NCBI RefSeq assembly: GCF_039912695.1
Contig: NZ_JBDSPJ010000014.1
Location: 1-64,000 of the forward strand
Reading direction: 5' to 3'
DNA: 64,000 nucleotides
Source of the DNA: Pseudolysinimonas_A sp039912695
GTDB lineage: Bacteria; Actinomycetota; Actinomycetes; Actinomycetales; Microbacteriaceae
The translations under genes were made by a program, and so were the position numbers. This document shows, piece by piece, positions 7,121 through 15,241 of this stretch (position 1 is the first letter of the stretch; the number at the start of each line of letters is the position of its first letter). Under the pieces are notes generated by a model that searched no databases, was not told where the DNA came from, and saw only the letters and a list, made by a program, of their open reading frames with translations.

Positions 7121-8913
7121 CACTCGTCGAGCGCGACCGCGAGTTGAAACTCGCGGACCGCGTCGCGGCGGTGAAACGCCCGGCGCCGAAGCCAGCCACG
7201 ATCGCGTCGGTGGCGGTGCTGGCGTCGCTCGTCGTGCTCGGGGTGCTGTCGATCGGTGGCTTGGGCTTCTCGCTCCCCGAGATCATCGGAAGCCTCAACA
7301 ACATCCCCCAGTTCGTCGCGCGCACGCTGCCGTGGGCGTGGCCGGGGTGGCACTACGACCGCGACTCGGCAACCCTCGTGTCCGATGGCTGGGCGCCGGT
7401 CTGGAGCATCCTGGCTGCGATCGCCTCGACGATCGGCATCGTGATCGCCGGCACGTTCCTCGCCTTTCTGGTGTCGATCCCGATCGCTTACGGCGCGGCC
7501 CGCAACACGACCCCACACGCTGTCGTCTTGGTGATCTGCCGCGCCCTCGGCATCGTGGCCCGTGCGATTCCGGCAGTGGCCTTCGCGAGCATCTTTGTGT
7601 TCCTGTTCTCGCTCGGGCCACTGCCCGGCATCCTGGCGTTCTTCCTGCATTCGATCGGGATGATCTCGAAGATGATGGCGGATGCGATCGAGCAGATCGA
7701 TGAGGGGCCGCGATTGGCGATCCGGTCGACCGGTGGTTCTAAGGCTCAGGAATTCTGGTCGGGCGTCGTGCCGCAGGCGCTGCCGGCCTGGATCGCGGTC
7801 GGCCTCCACCGCGCCGACATCAACCTTCGTGAAACGGTGATCCTCGGGTACGTCGGTGTCGCTGGCCTCGGACTCGAACTCTCCAACGCGATCCACGTCC
7901 TCAACTACCGTCGGGCGTTCCCGATCGTGCTGATGATCATCGTGCTCTGCATCCTGTTCGAGGTCGTGTCGTCGATCGTTCGCTCGCGCATGCTCGGCGT
8001 GCGGCCGATCGGCAACGGCATCGGTGACACGATGGTGCGCGCCGCGGCGAAGCGGTCGACGAAGATCGCCGTCGCGATCACGAAACCCGGCTCGACCGAG
8101 GCCCGCGCCGTCGCCATCCAGGCGTCGATGAAGCGACCGTGGACCGGGGAGCGGATGGCCTCTCGGGTGGCGGTCTGGGTCGCGGCACTGGTGATCGTCG
8201 GCAGCTTTGTGGCGTCTCAGGCAAAGTGGAGCGACCTGCTCACCTTCTGGGGAAACCTGCCGATCCTCCTCAAAAAAGACAACCTCTGGCCGCCAACTTT
8301 CGGCATCTACTCGCCCGAGCAGGTCGTCAACGCGGTGTTCGTCACCTTCCAGGTCGCGTTTGCGGCGACTCTCATGTCGGCGATCCTGTCGATCGTGATC
8401 GGCTCGCTCGCCGCCCGCAACGTCGCCCCCAACCGTTACGTGCGCAACGGCTTCCGAGTGCTGCTGCTGGTCACCCGCGGGGTGCCCGAACTGATCCTGG
8501 CCATCATCTTCGTGATCGTCACGGGCCTCGGTGCGCAGGCCGGCACCCTCGCGTTGGCAATCGGCGGCGTCGGGCTGCTCGGCAAGCTGATCGCCGACTC
8601 CCTCGAGGAGGTGCCGAACGGGCCGGAGCGCGCGATCTCCGCACTCGGTGCGACCCGTCCGCAGGTGTACTTCGCCTCCACGGTCCCGATGAGTATTCCG
8701 GCCTTCGTCAGCCACCTGCTGTACATGCTCGAACAGAACGTGCGCGCGGCCACCCTCCTCGGGATCGTCGGTGGCGGCGGGATCGGCCTGTTCCTGATCG
8801 ATTCGCTGCGCGTGTCGAACTACGCACAGGCGTCGATGTTCATCATCCTGATCACGCTGCTCGTCATCGTGATCGAAGCCGTTGCCATTGGCATCCGTCG
8901 GGCGCTGAAGTAG
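7117..8913 (+). CDS. phnE: PhnE-PhnE fusion permease of the phosphonate transporter
   Basis: A 598-residue protein containing two complete PhnE-type transmembrane domains in one chain (about residues 1-290 and 345-598), joined by a basic linker. Each half has a membrane-spanning cluster and an EAA-type cytoplasmic loop: MADAIEQIDEGPRLAIRSTGGSKAQEF in the first, IADSLEEVPNGPERAISALGATRPQV in the second (listed here by first and last residues of the loops). Many operons carry two separate phnE genes; here they are fused, so one polypeptide can form the whole translocation pore with a PhnC dimer. It starts at a GTG overlapping the phnC stop. Confidence 0.93.
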   Translation: MTLVERDRELKLADRVAAVKRPAPKPATIASVAVLASLVVLGVLSIGGLGFSLPEIIGSLNNIPQFVARTLPWAWPGWHYDRDSATLVSDGWAPVWSILAAIASTIGIVIAGTFLAFLVSIPIAYGAARNTTPHAVVLVICRALGIVARAIPAVAFASIFVFLFSLGPLPGILAFFLHSIGMISKMMADAIEQIDEGPRLAIRSTGGSKAQEFWSGVVPQALPAWIAVGLHRADINLRETVILGYVGVAGLGLELSNAIHVLNYRRAFPIVLMIIVLCILFEVVSSIVRSRMLGVRPIGNGIGDTMVRAAAKRSTKIAVAITKPGSTEARAVAIQASMKRPWTGERMASRVAVWVAALVIVGSFVASQAKWSDLLTFWGNLPILLKKDNLWPPTFGIYSPEQVVNAVFVTFQVAFAATLMSAILSIVIGSLAARNVAPNRYVRNGFRVLLLVTRGVPELILAIIFVIVTGLGAQAGTLALAIGGVGLLGKLIADSLEEVPNGPERAISALGATRPQVYFASTVPMSIPAFVSHLLYMLEQNVRAATLLGIVGGGGIGLFLIDSLRVSNYAQASMFIILITLLVIVIEAVAIGIRRALK

Positions 8914-8924
8914 GAGAGCGCGTC

Positions 8925-10025
8925 ATGGCGGGGGATGAATTCGACCTAGCGGTCGTCGGCGCGGGCATCGTCGGACTCGGGCACGCGGCCGCGGCGGTCG
9001 AGCGCGGGTTGAAGGTCGTGGTCGTCGATCGGACAACCGCGATCCTCGGGTCGTCGGTACGCAACTTCGGGCACATCGGCACGACGGTGCACACCGGGGT
9101 CGCCGACGAATACGCCCGTCGCGCCAACGGGATCTGGCGCACGCTCGCCGACCGCGCCGGGTTCTGGCTCCGCGAGAGCGGCTCGCTCATCGTCGCCAGG
9201 GCAGACGACGAGCTGGCCGTCCTCGAGGAGGCCGGGTCGGGCGACCTGCTCACTCCCGCGCAGGTGAGCGAACGAGCCCCGGTTGTCGGCGCCGTCGGCG
9301 GAATGCTGCGCGCGGGGGATCTGCAGGTCGACCCGCGTGAGGCCGCGCCCGCAGTCGCGCGGTACCTGGCGGCGCGAGGAGTCGAGTTTCGCTGGCGCAC
9401 CGCGGCCACCGGCGTCGAGTCGGGAGTGCTGCACACCAGCCGCGGTGAAATTCGTGCGGAGGCGGTCGTCGCGTGCGTGAACTTCGACGTCGATCAGTTG
9501 TTCCCCGCGCTCGCCGAAGAACACGGGGTGATCCGCTGCGGGCTGGACATGCTGCTCGCCGACGGGGTGGGGTTGCAGGTGCCGCTGCTGACCGGAAGCT
9601 CGATGCTGCGCTACTCAGCGTTCTCGACGATGCCGTCGGCGACGGCGGTGCGCGAGCGGTACCTCCGCGAGAGCCCCGAGCTTTTCGACCGCGACGTCAA
9701 TCAGATGTACACCGAGCGACCCGACGGCACGCTCATCGTCGGCGACACGCACTACCGGGGTGCGGCGATCGAGCCCTTTCAAGATGAGGCGGCCTTCGAA
9801 CTACTCCAGCGTCTGACGGCCGCCCTGTTCGGGCGGCCGACGCGCGTGCGGCAGCGATGGCAGGGCGTCTACGCGCAGGCGCCCGAGGATTTCCTGATCG
9901 CGGCTCCGACCGACGGCGTGCGCGTCGTCTCGGTGACGACAGGAATCGGGATGACGACCGGCCTGGGCCTGGCCGCCACTGTCGTCGATCAGCTCTTCGG
10001 CTCAACCCACGGAGGAACGCCTTGA
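8925..10025 (+). CDS. FAD-dependent oxidoreductase, TIGR03364 type (phosphonate catabolism-associated)
   Basis: A 366-residue DAO-fold flavoprotein. The dinucleotide-binding motif GAGIVGLGHAAAA is near residue 10, followed by RTTAILGSSVRNFGHIGTT, where family members hold FAD; VTTGIGMTTGLGLA closes the FAD site at the C-terminus. TIGR03364 proteins are repeatedly found in phosphonate operons. From memory, some relatives oxidise 2-aminoethylphosphonate or its N-methyl form to phosphonoacetaldehyde, which would suit the PhnX-like hydrolase next door; that assignment is inference. The ATG was chosen because it lies 9 nt after the permease stop with GGAGAG upstream and begins directly at the flavin-binding strand. 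A much longer upstream reading frame is out-of-frame shadow sequence of phnE. Confidence 0.88.
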   Translation: MAGDEFDLAVVGAGIVGLGHAAAAVERGLKVVVVDRTTAILGSSVRNFGHIGTTVHTGVADEYARRANGIWRTLADRAGFWLRESGSLIVARADDELAVLEEAGSGDLLTPAQVSERAPVVGAVGGMLRAGDLQVDPREAAPAVARYLAARGVEFRWRTAATGVESGVLHTSRGEIRAEAVVACVNFDVDQLFPALAEEHGVIRCGLDMLLADGVGLQVPLLTGSSMLRYSAFSTMPSATAVRERYLRESPELFDRDVNQMYTERPDGTLIVGDTHYRGAAIEPFQDEAAFELLQRLTAALFGRPTRVRQRWQGVYAQAPEDFLIAAPTDGVRVVSVTTGIGMTTGLGLAATVVDQLFGSTHGGTP

Positions 10026-10684
10026 ACGCCTACGAACTCGTCGTGCTCGACCTCGCCGGTACCACCGTCATCGACGACGGGCTTGTCGAGGAGGCTTTCA
10101 CTCGGGCGTGGGACCGTGTCACGTCCACCGACGACGGCCGCTCGGCTGCGATTGCCCACGTGCGCGCCACGATGGGGCAGTCGAAGATCGAGGTCTTTCG
10201 CGCAATCGCCGACGAAACGACCGCGCAAGCGATCAACCGCGCGTTCGAGGGCGCCTATCGCGAGCTGATCGACGAGGGTCGCTGTGAGGCGATTCCCGGA
10301 GCCGAGGAGACCATCCGCTCCCTCCGCGCCGCTGGCCTGAAGATCGCCTTCACGACGGGGTTCTCGCACCAGACTGCGGACGGCATCCTGCGCGCCCTGA
10401 AGTGGACAGATCTCGTTGACGCCGTGTTGACGCCTGCCGACGTCGGCCGGGGTCGTCCGGCGCCGGACCTCAACCTGACGGCGCTGATTCGCACGAAAAC
10501 GTCGTCGGTCGCGGCGATGGTCTGCGTGGGCGACACCGAGTCGGATGCCGGCGCTGGCCGAGCGTCCGGCGCCGGTCTGGTCGTCGGCGTGCTGACCGGT
10601 TCGCGTACCGAGGAGGCGTTGCGCGCGGCTGGAGCGGATGTCGTGATCGCCTCGGTGGCCGACCTTCCGGCTGAACTGCTATGA
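10022..10684 (+). CDS. PhnX-like phosphonoacetaldehyde hydrolase family protein (TIGR03351)
   Basis: A 220-residue HAD-superfamily hydrolase. The nucleophile motif is VLDLAGTT (Asp10), with Ala two residues on, as in phosphonatase and unlike the DxD of ordinary HAD phosphatases. Lys55 in MGQSKIEVF falls where PhnX has its Schiff-base lysine, so C-P cleavage of phosphonoacetaldehyde or a related aldehyde is plausible. VGDTESDAGAG supplies the acidic Mg2+ ligands. The start is TTG: GGAGGA lies 6 nt upstream, and TTGA overlaps the stop of the preceding gene. The next gene overlaps by ATGA, so the three enzyme genes are tightly coupled. Confidence 0.88.
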   Translation: MNAYELVVLDLAGTTVIDDGLVEEAFTRAWDRVTSTDDGRSAAIAHVRATMGQSKIEVFRAIADETTAQAINRAFEGAYRELIDEGRCEAIPGAEETIRSLRAAGLKIAFTTGFSHQTADGILRALKWTDLVDAVLTPADVGRGRPAPDLNLTALIRTKTSSVAAMVCVGDTESDAGAGRASGAGLVVGVLTGSRTEEALRAAGADVVIASVADLPAELL

Positions 10685-11844
10685 CCATCCCGATGACCCG
10701 CGAGACCGGGGTCCACGTGACGGGTCCGATGGAGGCACGGGTGTTCCGCGGAGTCGGCGTACCGTTCGAGGCGGTGGCGGTTCCCGAGGTGGTTCTCGCG
10801 CACGGCGAGGCTATCGTCGCGGTCGAACTCGCGACAATCTGCGGCTCCGACGTGCACACCGTGCAGGGCAGCAGAACCTCGCCGTTGCCGCTCGTGCTCG
10901 GACACGAGCAGGTCGGTCGTGTCGTTGCGGTCGGACCTGGGCGCGCGCCGCACACCGTCGACGGGCTCGAGGTCAGGGTGGGCCAACGAGTCGTCTGGAG
11001 CGTCGCCATCGACTGCGGTCGGTGCAGATACTGCCGCGTCGGGCTCTTTCAGAAGTGCATCAACCTGCAGAAATACGGCCACGCACGGATGGCGCGCGGC
11101 TGGGAACTTTCGGGAGGTTTCGCCTCCCACGTACACCTTCGGGCGCGCACACCGATCGTCGTCGTCGACGAGGAAGCGCCGGCGGAGTTGCTCGCTCCCG
11201 CGTCATGCTCGACCGCAACTGTGATGGCCGCGCTCGCTGCGGTCCGCGCCATCCGTTCGCTGCAGGGGGCCGTCGTTGCGATCTCGGGCTGCGGCATGCT
11301 CGGCCTCACCGCCGTCGTCGCGTCGGTCGCCGAGGGGGCGACGGTCATCGCGACCGACCCCGACCGCGACCGGCGCGAATCGGCCCGCGAGTTCGGCGCC
11401 TCTGCGGTGGGCGACGGAACGGCGGACGGCCTCCAGCAGGCGTTACGCAAGATCCCGGCCGGTCGGGCGGGCTACACGATCGCCCTCGAACTCTCCGGGT
11501 CGCCGTCGGCAGTCCAGTCGTTGCTCGGCGCCGCGGATATCGGCGCGGTCCTCGTGCTGGTCGGCAGCGTGGCTCCGACCTCGACGGTTTCGGTCGACCC
11601 CGAGCAGGTGGTGCGACGGATGCTGACCATCCGCGGTGTCCACAACTACGCTCCCGAGCATCTGCTTCAGGCCGTGCGGTTCTTGGAGCGGCCAGAGTCC
11701 GCCAAACTCGCGACCATGGTCGGCGATGTGCACCCTCTGGCCGGCATCGAGTCGGCGATGCTGCACGCGCGAGCGCATTCCAGCGTTCGGGTGGGGCTGA
11801 GGCCCGAACCCGGCTCGATCCAGTTGGTAGCTGTTCCCCGCTAA
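10681..11844 (+). CDS. Zinc-binding alcohol dehydrogenase, TIGR03366 type (phosphonate catabolism-associated)
   Basis: A 387-residue medium-chain dehydrogenase. Catalytic zinc ligands lie in ICGSDVHT and GHEQVG. Structural zinc cysteines are in DCGRCRYCRVGLFQKC (C-x2-C-x2-C-x7-C). The Rossmann motif is SGCGMLGLTA. TIGR03366 proteins occur almost only in phosphonate operons, and the third gene after the transporter is a usual place. The presumed role is oxidation of a hydroxyalkyl or aldehyde intermediate; the substrate has not been deduced here. It ends the operon, 4 nt before the convergent serine hydrolase stop. Confidence 0.88.
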   Translation: MTIPMTRETGVHVTGPMEARVFRGVGVPFEAVAVPEVVLAHGEAIVAVELATICGSDVHTVQGSRTSPLPLVLGHEQVGRVVAVGPGRAPHTVDGLEVRVGQRVVWSVAIDCGRCRYCRVGLFQKCINLQKYGHARMARGWELSGGFASHVHLRARTPIVVVDEEAPAELLAPASCSTATVMAALAAVRAIRSLQGAVVAISGCGMLGLTAVVASVAEGATVIATDPDRDRRESAREFGASAVGDGTADGLQQALRKIPAGRAGYTIALELSGSPSAVQSLLGAADIGAVLVLVGSVAPTSTVSVDPEQVVRRMLTIRGVHNYAPEHLLQAVRFLERPESAKLATMVGDVHPLAGIESAMLHARAHSSVRVGLRPEPGSIQLVAVPR

Positions 11845-11848
11845 GCCC

Positions 11849-12979
11849 TTAGCCCTCGGGATGCCCGGCGGGGTCGCCCGTGGCCGCTTCGGGGTCGGTC
11901 GGGTCCCAGATCTTCCACAACGCGTCGGCGATGGGAAAGAGCGGCGAGAGGTGCCCGTTGCACATCACCACGACAACGGTTTTGCGGTCGCTCGAGACGG
12001 TGAAGGCCGTGCGGTAGCCGCCCCAGCGTCCGTTGTGGTTGAGGTCGCCATCCACTTCGAGGTCGATGCCGGCGCCGTAGTACTCGCCGGCCCCCTCGTA
12101 GGAGGCGCCCACCGTGTAGTCGCGTTGGATGATGTCGCTCGAACGGTATTGGTCGCCCCACCGCGCGAGTTCGCTCGGCGTCGTGATGATCCCGGTGTGG
12201 CCGTAGGCGGTCCAACCGCCCTCCTGAAGACTGAGGTCGTCGTCGTACGACAGCGCGATGTCGGGCGCGTGCAGGGTCGGACTGACCACCATGTCAAGTG
12301 CAAGCGGTGTGAAGATGTTGTCGGCGAGGAATTGCGGAAGCGGCTGACCACTCACTCGTCCCACGACTTCGGCGAGCAGCACGTAGTTGGAGTTGGAGTA
12401 CTCGTAGCCCGTCCCCGGAGTGAGTTTCGTGCGGGCGATCGCTCGAACGGTTTTCGTCTGATCTGCGGCGTCCGAGAAGCCGATCCCCTGGCGATCGAGT
12501 TCGATCCAGTAGTCGGGGATGTGACTGGTGTGGTGCATGAGCTGGTCGAGCGTGATCGTCTGCCCCCAGGCCGGCAGCCCGTCGACGTACTCCGCGATCG
12601 GATCGCTGAGTGAGAGCAGCCCCTGTCGCTGCAGCATCAGGATCGCGGTCGCCGTGAACTGTTTCGAGACGGATGCGATGTCGAAACGGGTCGAGGTCGT
12701 GTCGGGAGTGCCGGTGGCGAGATTGGCAAGTCCGGCCGCTCCCGCCCACACCACATTGCCGGTGAACGCGACCGCGGCCGAACATCCTGGGCCCGCAGGA
12801 TCAACCAGCGACTCGATGAGTTCCTCGCTCGCCGCGATCGACTGCGCCGACACGGTGGGTGACGGGCTCGGCGCCGGAGGCGGCAGGGGTTGTGCGAGCG
12901 TCACAGGCCGCACCGCGCAGCCCGCGAGGACGGCGACACCGACCACAAGGATCAGGGATGCCGACCGCGACGAACGCAT
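11849..12979 (-). CDS. Serine hydrolase of the beta-lactamase/class C PBP fold, lipoprotein
   Basis: A 376-residue exported hydrolase. A lipobox VAVLAGC ends the signal peptide, followed by a Pro/Ser-rich tether. The SxxK nucleophile motif is SVSKQF, after the typical TRFDIASVSK; the second motif is YSNSNY (Tyr-x-Asn type) and a YGHTG motif stands in for the KTG/HTG box. The family includes esterases, D-aminopeptidases and penicillin-binding-like proteins, and true beta-lactamase activity cannot be inferred. It is convergent with the phosphonate operon and has a TAGCGT box 6 nt before its ATG. Confidence 0.88.
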   Translation of the reverse strand: MRSSRSASLILVVGVAVLAGCAVRPVTLAQPLPPPAPSPSPTVSAQSIAASEELIESLVDPAGPGCSAAVAFTGNVVWAGAAGLANLATGTPDTTSTRFDIASVSKQFTATAILMLQRQGLLSLSDPIAEYVDGLPAWGQTITLDQLMHHTSHIPDYWIELDRQGIGFSDAADQTKTVRAIARTKLTPGTGYEYSNSNYVLLAEVVGRVSGQPLPQFLADNIFTPLALDMVVSPTLHAPDIALSYDDDLSLQEGGWTAYGHTGIITTPSELARWGDQYRSSDIIQRDYTVGASYEGAGEYYGAGIDLEVDGDLNHNGRWGGYRTAFTVSSDRKTVVVVMCNGHLSPLFPIADALWKIWDPTDPEAATGDPAGHPEG

Positions 12980-12985
12980 GCCGCC

Positions 12986-12991
12986 ACGCTA
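12986..12991 (-). promoter_or_regulatory. -10 box of the serine hydrolase gene (TAGCGT)
   Basis: TAGCGT lies 6 nt before the ATG on the minus strand with no ribosome binding site, fitting leaderless transcription. Confidence 0.55.
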
Positions 12992-13005
12992 CCTGCGGGG
13001 ATTGA

Positions 13006-13869
13006 CTACGACGCCGTGGTGACCGTAATCAGATTCGCCCACGGGTCATCGAATTCCAGGGTCTGCCCGTCATCCCGAGTCGGGATGCCGTGGTGAGTCA
13101 TCCGTTCGGTCAACGCACCGAGATCGTCGGAGCCGGGCACGACGATGTCGATTCGCCCGAGCCCCAGGGTGCGCTGCCGGCGGCCCGCTCCTCGGCTGTT
13201 CCAGACGTTCATCGCCATGTGGTGGTGGTAGCCGCCGGCGCTCACGAACAGCGCGGATCCGGGCATCTCGATGGTGCTTTCGAAGCCGAGGCGGTCGACA
13301 TAGAACTCGCGGGCCGACTCGACGTCGCCGACCGAGAGGTGCACGTGGCCGACGGCCGCATCCCCGAGGCCCGGGCCGGCTAGACCTTCCTCGGTGAGGT
13401 TCTCGTTCAGGAACGCGTTCGGGTCGAGGTACAGGGTCGACATCTCGATCGACCCGTGCACCCAACTCCACTCGGAGCGGTCGCGGTCCCAGTACAGTTC
13501 GACGCCGTTGCCCTCGGGGTCGTCGAAGTAGAACGCCTTGCTGACGAGGTGATCGCTTGAGCCCGTGAAAGTTGCGGGATGCCGCTGGGCCACCGAGTAG
13601 ACGGCCGCAGCCAGCGCGGCTTCGCTGTCGAACAGGATCGCGGTGTGGAAGAGCCCCGCGGAGTGGGGCGAGGCGTGCTTCAGTTCGGGAGAGTGCTCGA
13701 GCACGACGACCGGCCGCGTTCCCCGACCGAGCACGACGCGCGGGCCGTCGGCGCTGAGTACCTGAAGCCCGATGCCATCCCGGTAGTAGGCGGTCATCGC
13801 GTCGAGGTCGCCGACGTTGAGCGTCACCGCGCCCATGGCGGTATCAGCGGCGAGCAGATCAGTAGTCAC
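13006..13869 (-). CDS. Two-domain VOC (glyoxalase/extradiol dioxygenase fold) protein
   Basis: A 287-residue VOC protein with tandem domains (about residues 12-130 and 165-285), arranged like CatE-type catechol 2,3-dioxygenases. Possible metal ligands are His in GLFHTAILF, Glu in GNGVELYWDRD and His in VGHVHLSVGD; the YYRDGIGLQV and FYVDRLGFEST helices repeat in the two halves. Ring-cleaving dioxygenase is the best guess, but resistance or other roles occur in the superfamily. The start is GTG, and no catabolic partner gene is adjacent. Confidence 0.8.
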   Translation of the reverse strand: MTTDLLAADTAMGAVTLNVGDLDAMTAYYRDGIGLQVLSADGPRVVLGRGTRPVVVLEHSPELKHASPHSAGLFHTAILFDSEAALAAAVYSVAQRHPATFTGSSDHLVSKAFYFDDPEGNGVELYWDRDRSEWSWVHGSIEMSTLYLDPNAFLNENLTEEGLAGPGLGDAAVGHVHLSVGDVESAREFYVDRLGFESTIEMPGSALFVSAGGYHHHMAMNVWNSRGAGRRQRTLGLGRIDIVVPGSDDLGALTERMTHHGIPTRDDGQTLEFDDPWANLITVTTAS

Positions 13870-13904
13870 GCCAGGTACAACGTCGTGAGTGCGGCGGGCA
13901 TGCC

Positions 13905-14354
13905 CTACAACCGCTTCTCGTAGCAGAGCGACTGGGGTGACCCGACGTAGTACCCGAACAGCGGGATGGAGGTGTAGCCCTCCCGCTCGTAGAAGCGCAC
14001 GGCATCCGGCTGTTCTTCGCCCGTTTCCAGCACGAGACGCTCCCAGCCGCGGGTGCGGGCATCGGCCTCAAGGTGACGCAGGATCGCCGTCGAGACCCCG
14101 GTACCTCGGTGGTCGGGCACGACGTACATCCGCTTCAGTTCGCCGTGCCGGGAGTCGAGGGCGCGCAGTCCACCGCAGCCGACCGGAGTCTCTCCGTCAT
14201 AGGCGACGAAGAACACCGTGATGTCAGCCGCCGACGGCTTGGGTCCGGGCTCCGAGTCGCCGCCGTACCGCGCCGAGATCTCGGCCTGTTGGGCGGCGCG
14301 CAGCCGGGCGCTGTCGGGGTTGTCCCAAGTGACCTCGCGAATCTCAACGGTCAC
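13905..14354 (-). CDS. GNAT-family N-acetyltransferase
   Basis: A 149-residue single-domain GNAT enzyme. The acetyl-CoA-binding motif A is MYVVPDHRGTGVSTAILRHL (R/Q-x-x-G-x-G/A type), preceded by the strand VGCGGLRALD and followed by LVLETGEEQPDAVRFYERE. The acceptor is unknown. Its GTG start shares the last base of the purC TAG stop, so it is translated with purC, but no purine role is implied. Confidence 0.87.
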   Translation of the reverse strand: MTVEIREVTWDNPDSARLRAAQQAEISARYGGDSEPGPKPSAADITVFFVAYDGETPVGCGGLRALDSRHGELKRMYVVPDHRGTGVSTAILRHLEADARTRGWERLVLETGEEQPDAVRFYEREGYTSIPLFGYYVGSPQSLCYEKRL

Positions 14355-15241
14355 TAGTGGTCCGTCAGAAACCGGTCGACGAGTTCTTGATATCGAGCGA
14401 CGGTGCGCTCCACGATCTCGGCAGGCAGCTCGGGCGGCTCACCGGTCTTGTCCCAGTGGGCGGCCAGCCAGTCGCGCACGATCTGCTTGTCGAAGCTGTC
14501 CAGCCGGTTCGCACCTCCGGCGGCGTAGGTCTCGGCATCCCAATACCTGCTCGAGTCACTGGTCAAGACCTCGTCGGCGAGAACCGCGCCGCCGGTCGAC
14601 GGTTCGCGGCCGAACTCGAACTTGCTGTCGGCAAGCAGCACCCCACGCTCGGCAGCGATATCGGATGCCGTTTCGAAGATTCGCAAGCTCGCGTCGCGCA
14701 GCATCACGGCATCCGCATCGCCGACGATCTCGGCCATCCGCTCGAAGGTGATGTTCTCGTCGTGTTCGCCCATCGGTGCTTTGAACGCGGGCGTGAAGAT
14801 GGGTTCCGGCAGTTGGTCGCCCTCGCGAAGCCCCTCGGGCAGCGGGATGCCGCAGACCGATCCCGAGACCTGGTACTCGGCCCAGCCCGACCCCGCGAGG
14901 TAGCCCCGCACGACGCACTCGATCGGGTACATCTCGAGTCGGTGCACGAGCATCGTGCGGGGGGCGATCTGGTCGGGGAGGTGTTCCCCGAGTGACGGGT
15001 GTCCGCCGGCGAGATGCGTCGGCTCGCCCAGTCGGCCGAACCACCACAGGGTGAGTTGGGTCAGGAGGGCGCCCTTCCCGGGGATTCCGGGCGACAGGAT
15101 GTGGTCAAACGCGCTCACTCGATCGCTCGCCACGACCAGCAACCGATCGGGATGCGCGCTCGACTCGTACAGGTCGCGCACCTTGCCGGAATACACGTGG
15201 TGCCAGCCGAGCGCTTCGAGCCGGGAGTCTCCGATAATCAG
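14354..15241 (-). CDS. purC: PurC, SAICAR synthase (probable CTG start)
   Basis: Phosphoribosylaminoimidazole-succinocarboxamide synthase, about 295 residues, joining CAIR and aspartate with ATP in purine synthesis. Visible: YSGKVRDLYES (N-terminal ATP-binding strand), SDRVSAFDHIL, IECVVRGYLAGSGW, EPIFTPAFKA and DSKFEFG. The frame has no ATG. The first GTG falls at YSGKVRD and would cut off the conserved GWHHV strand. CTG at the 5' end overlaps the purD TGA as CTGA, exactly mirroring the ATGA/GTGA couplings elsewhere, and restores IIGDSRLEALGWHHVYSG. The start is inferred; the function is not in doubt. Confidence 0.95.
   Translation of the reverse strand: MIIGDSRLEALGWHHVYSGKVRDLYESSAHPDRLLVVASDRVSAFDHILSPGIPGKGALLTQLTLWWFGRLGEPTHLAGGHPSLGEHLPDQIAPRTMLVHRLEMYPIECVVRGYLAGSGWAEYQVSGSVCGIPLPEGLREGDQLPEPIFTPAFKAPMGEHDENITFERMAEIVGDADAVMLRDASLRIFETASDIAAERGVLLADSKFEFGREPSTGGAVLADEVLTSDSSRYWDAETYAAGGANRLDSFDKQIVRDWLAAHWDKTGEPPELPAEIVERTVARYQELVDRFLTDH

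Noticed and set aside
6976..8715. 579-codon open frame on the minus strand opposite phnE
   Set aside because: Composition (Arg/Asp/His-rich, no hydrophobic core) and position are those of an antisense shadow of a high-GC gene; phnC/phnE on the plus strand have clear family motifs.
10681..11844. Ordinary threonine or sorbitol dehydrogenase
   Set aside because: Position as last gene of a phosphonate operon and the overall pattern fit TIGR03366 better; the substrate remains open.
11849..12979. True beta-lactamase resistance gene
   Set aside because: The class C-like fold is shared by many esterases and peptidases; motifs do not prove beta-lactam hydrolysis.
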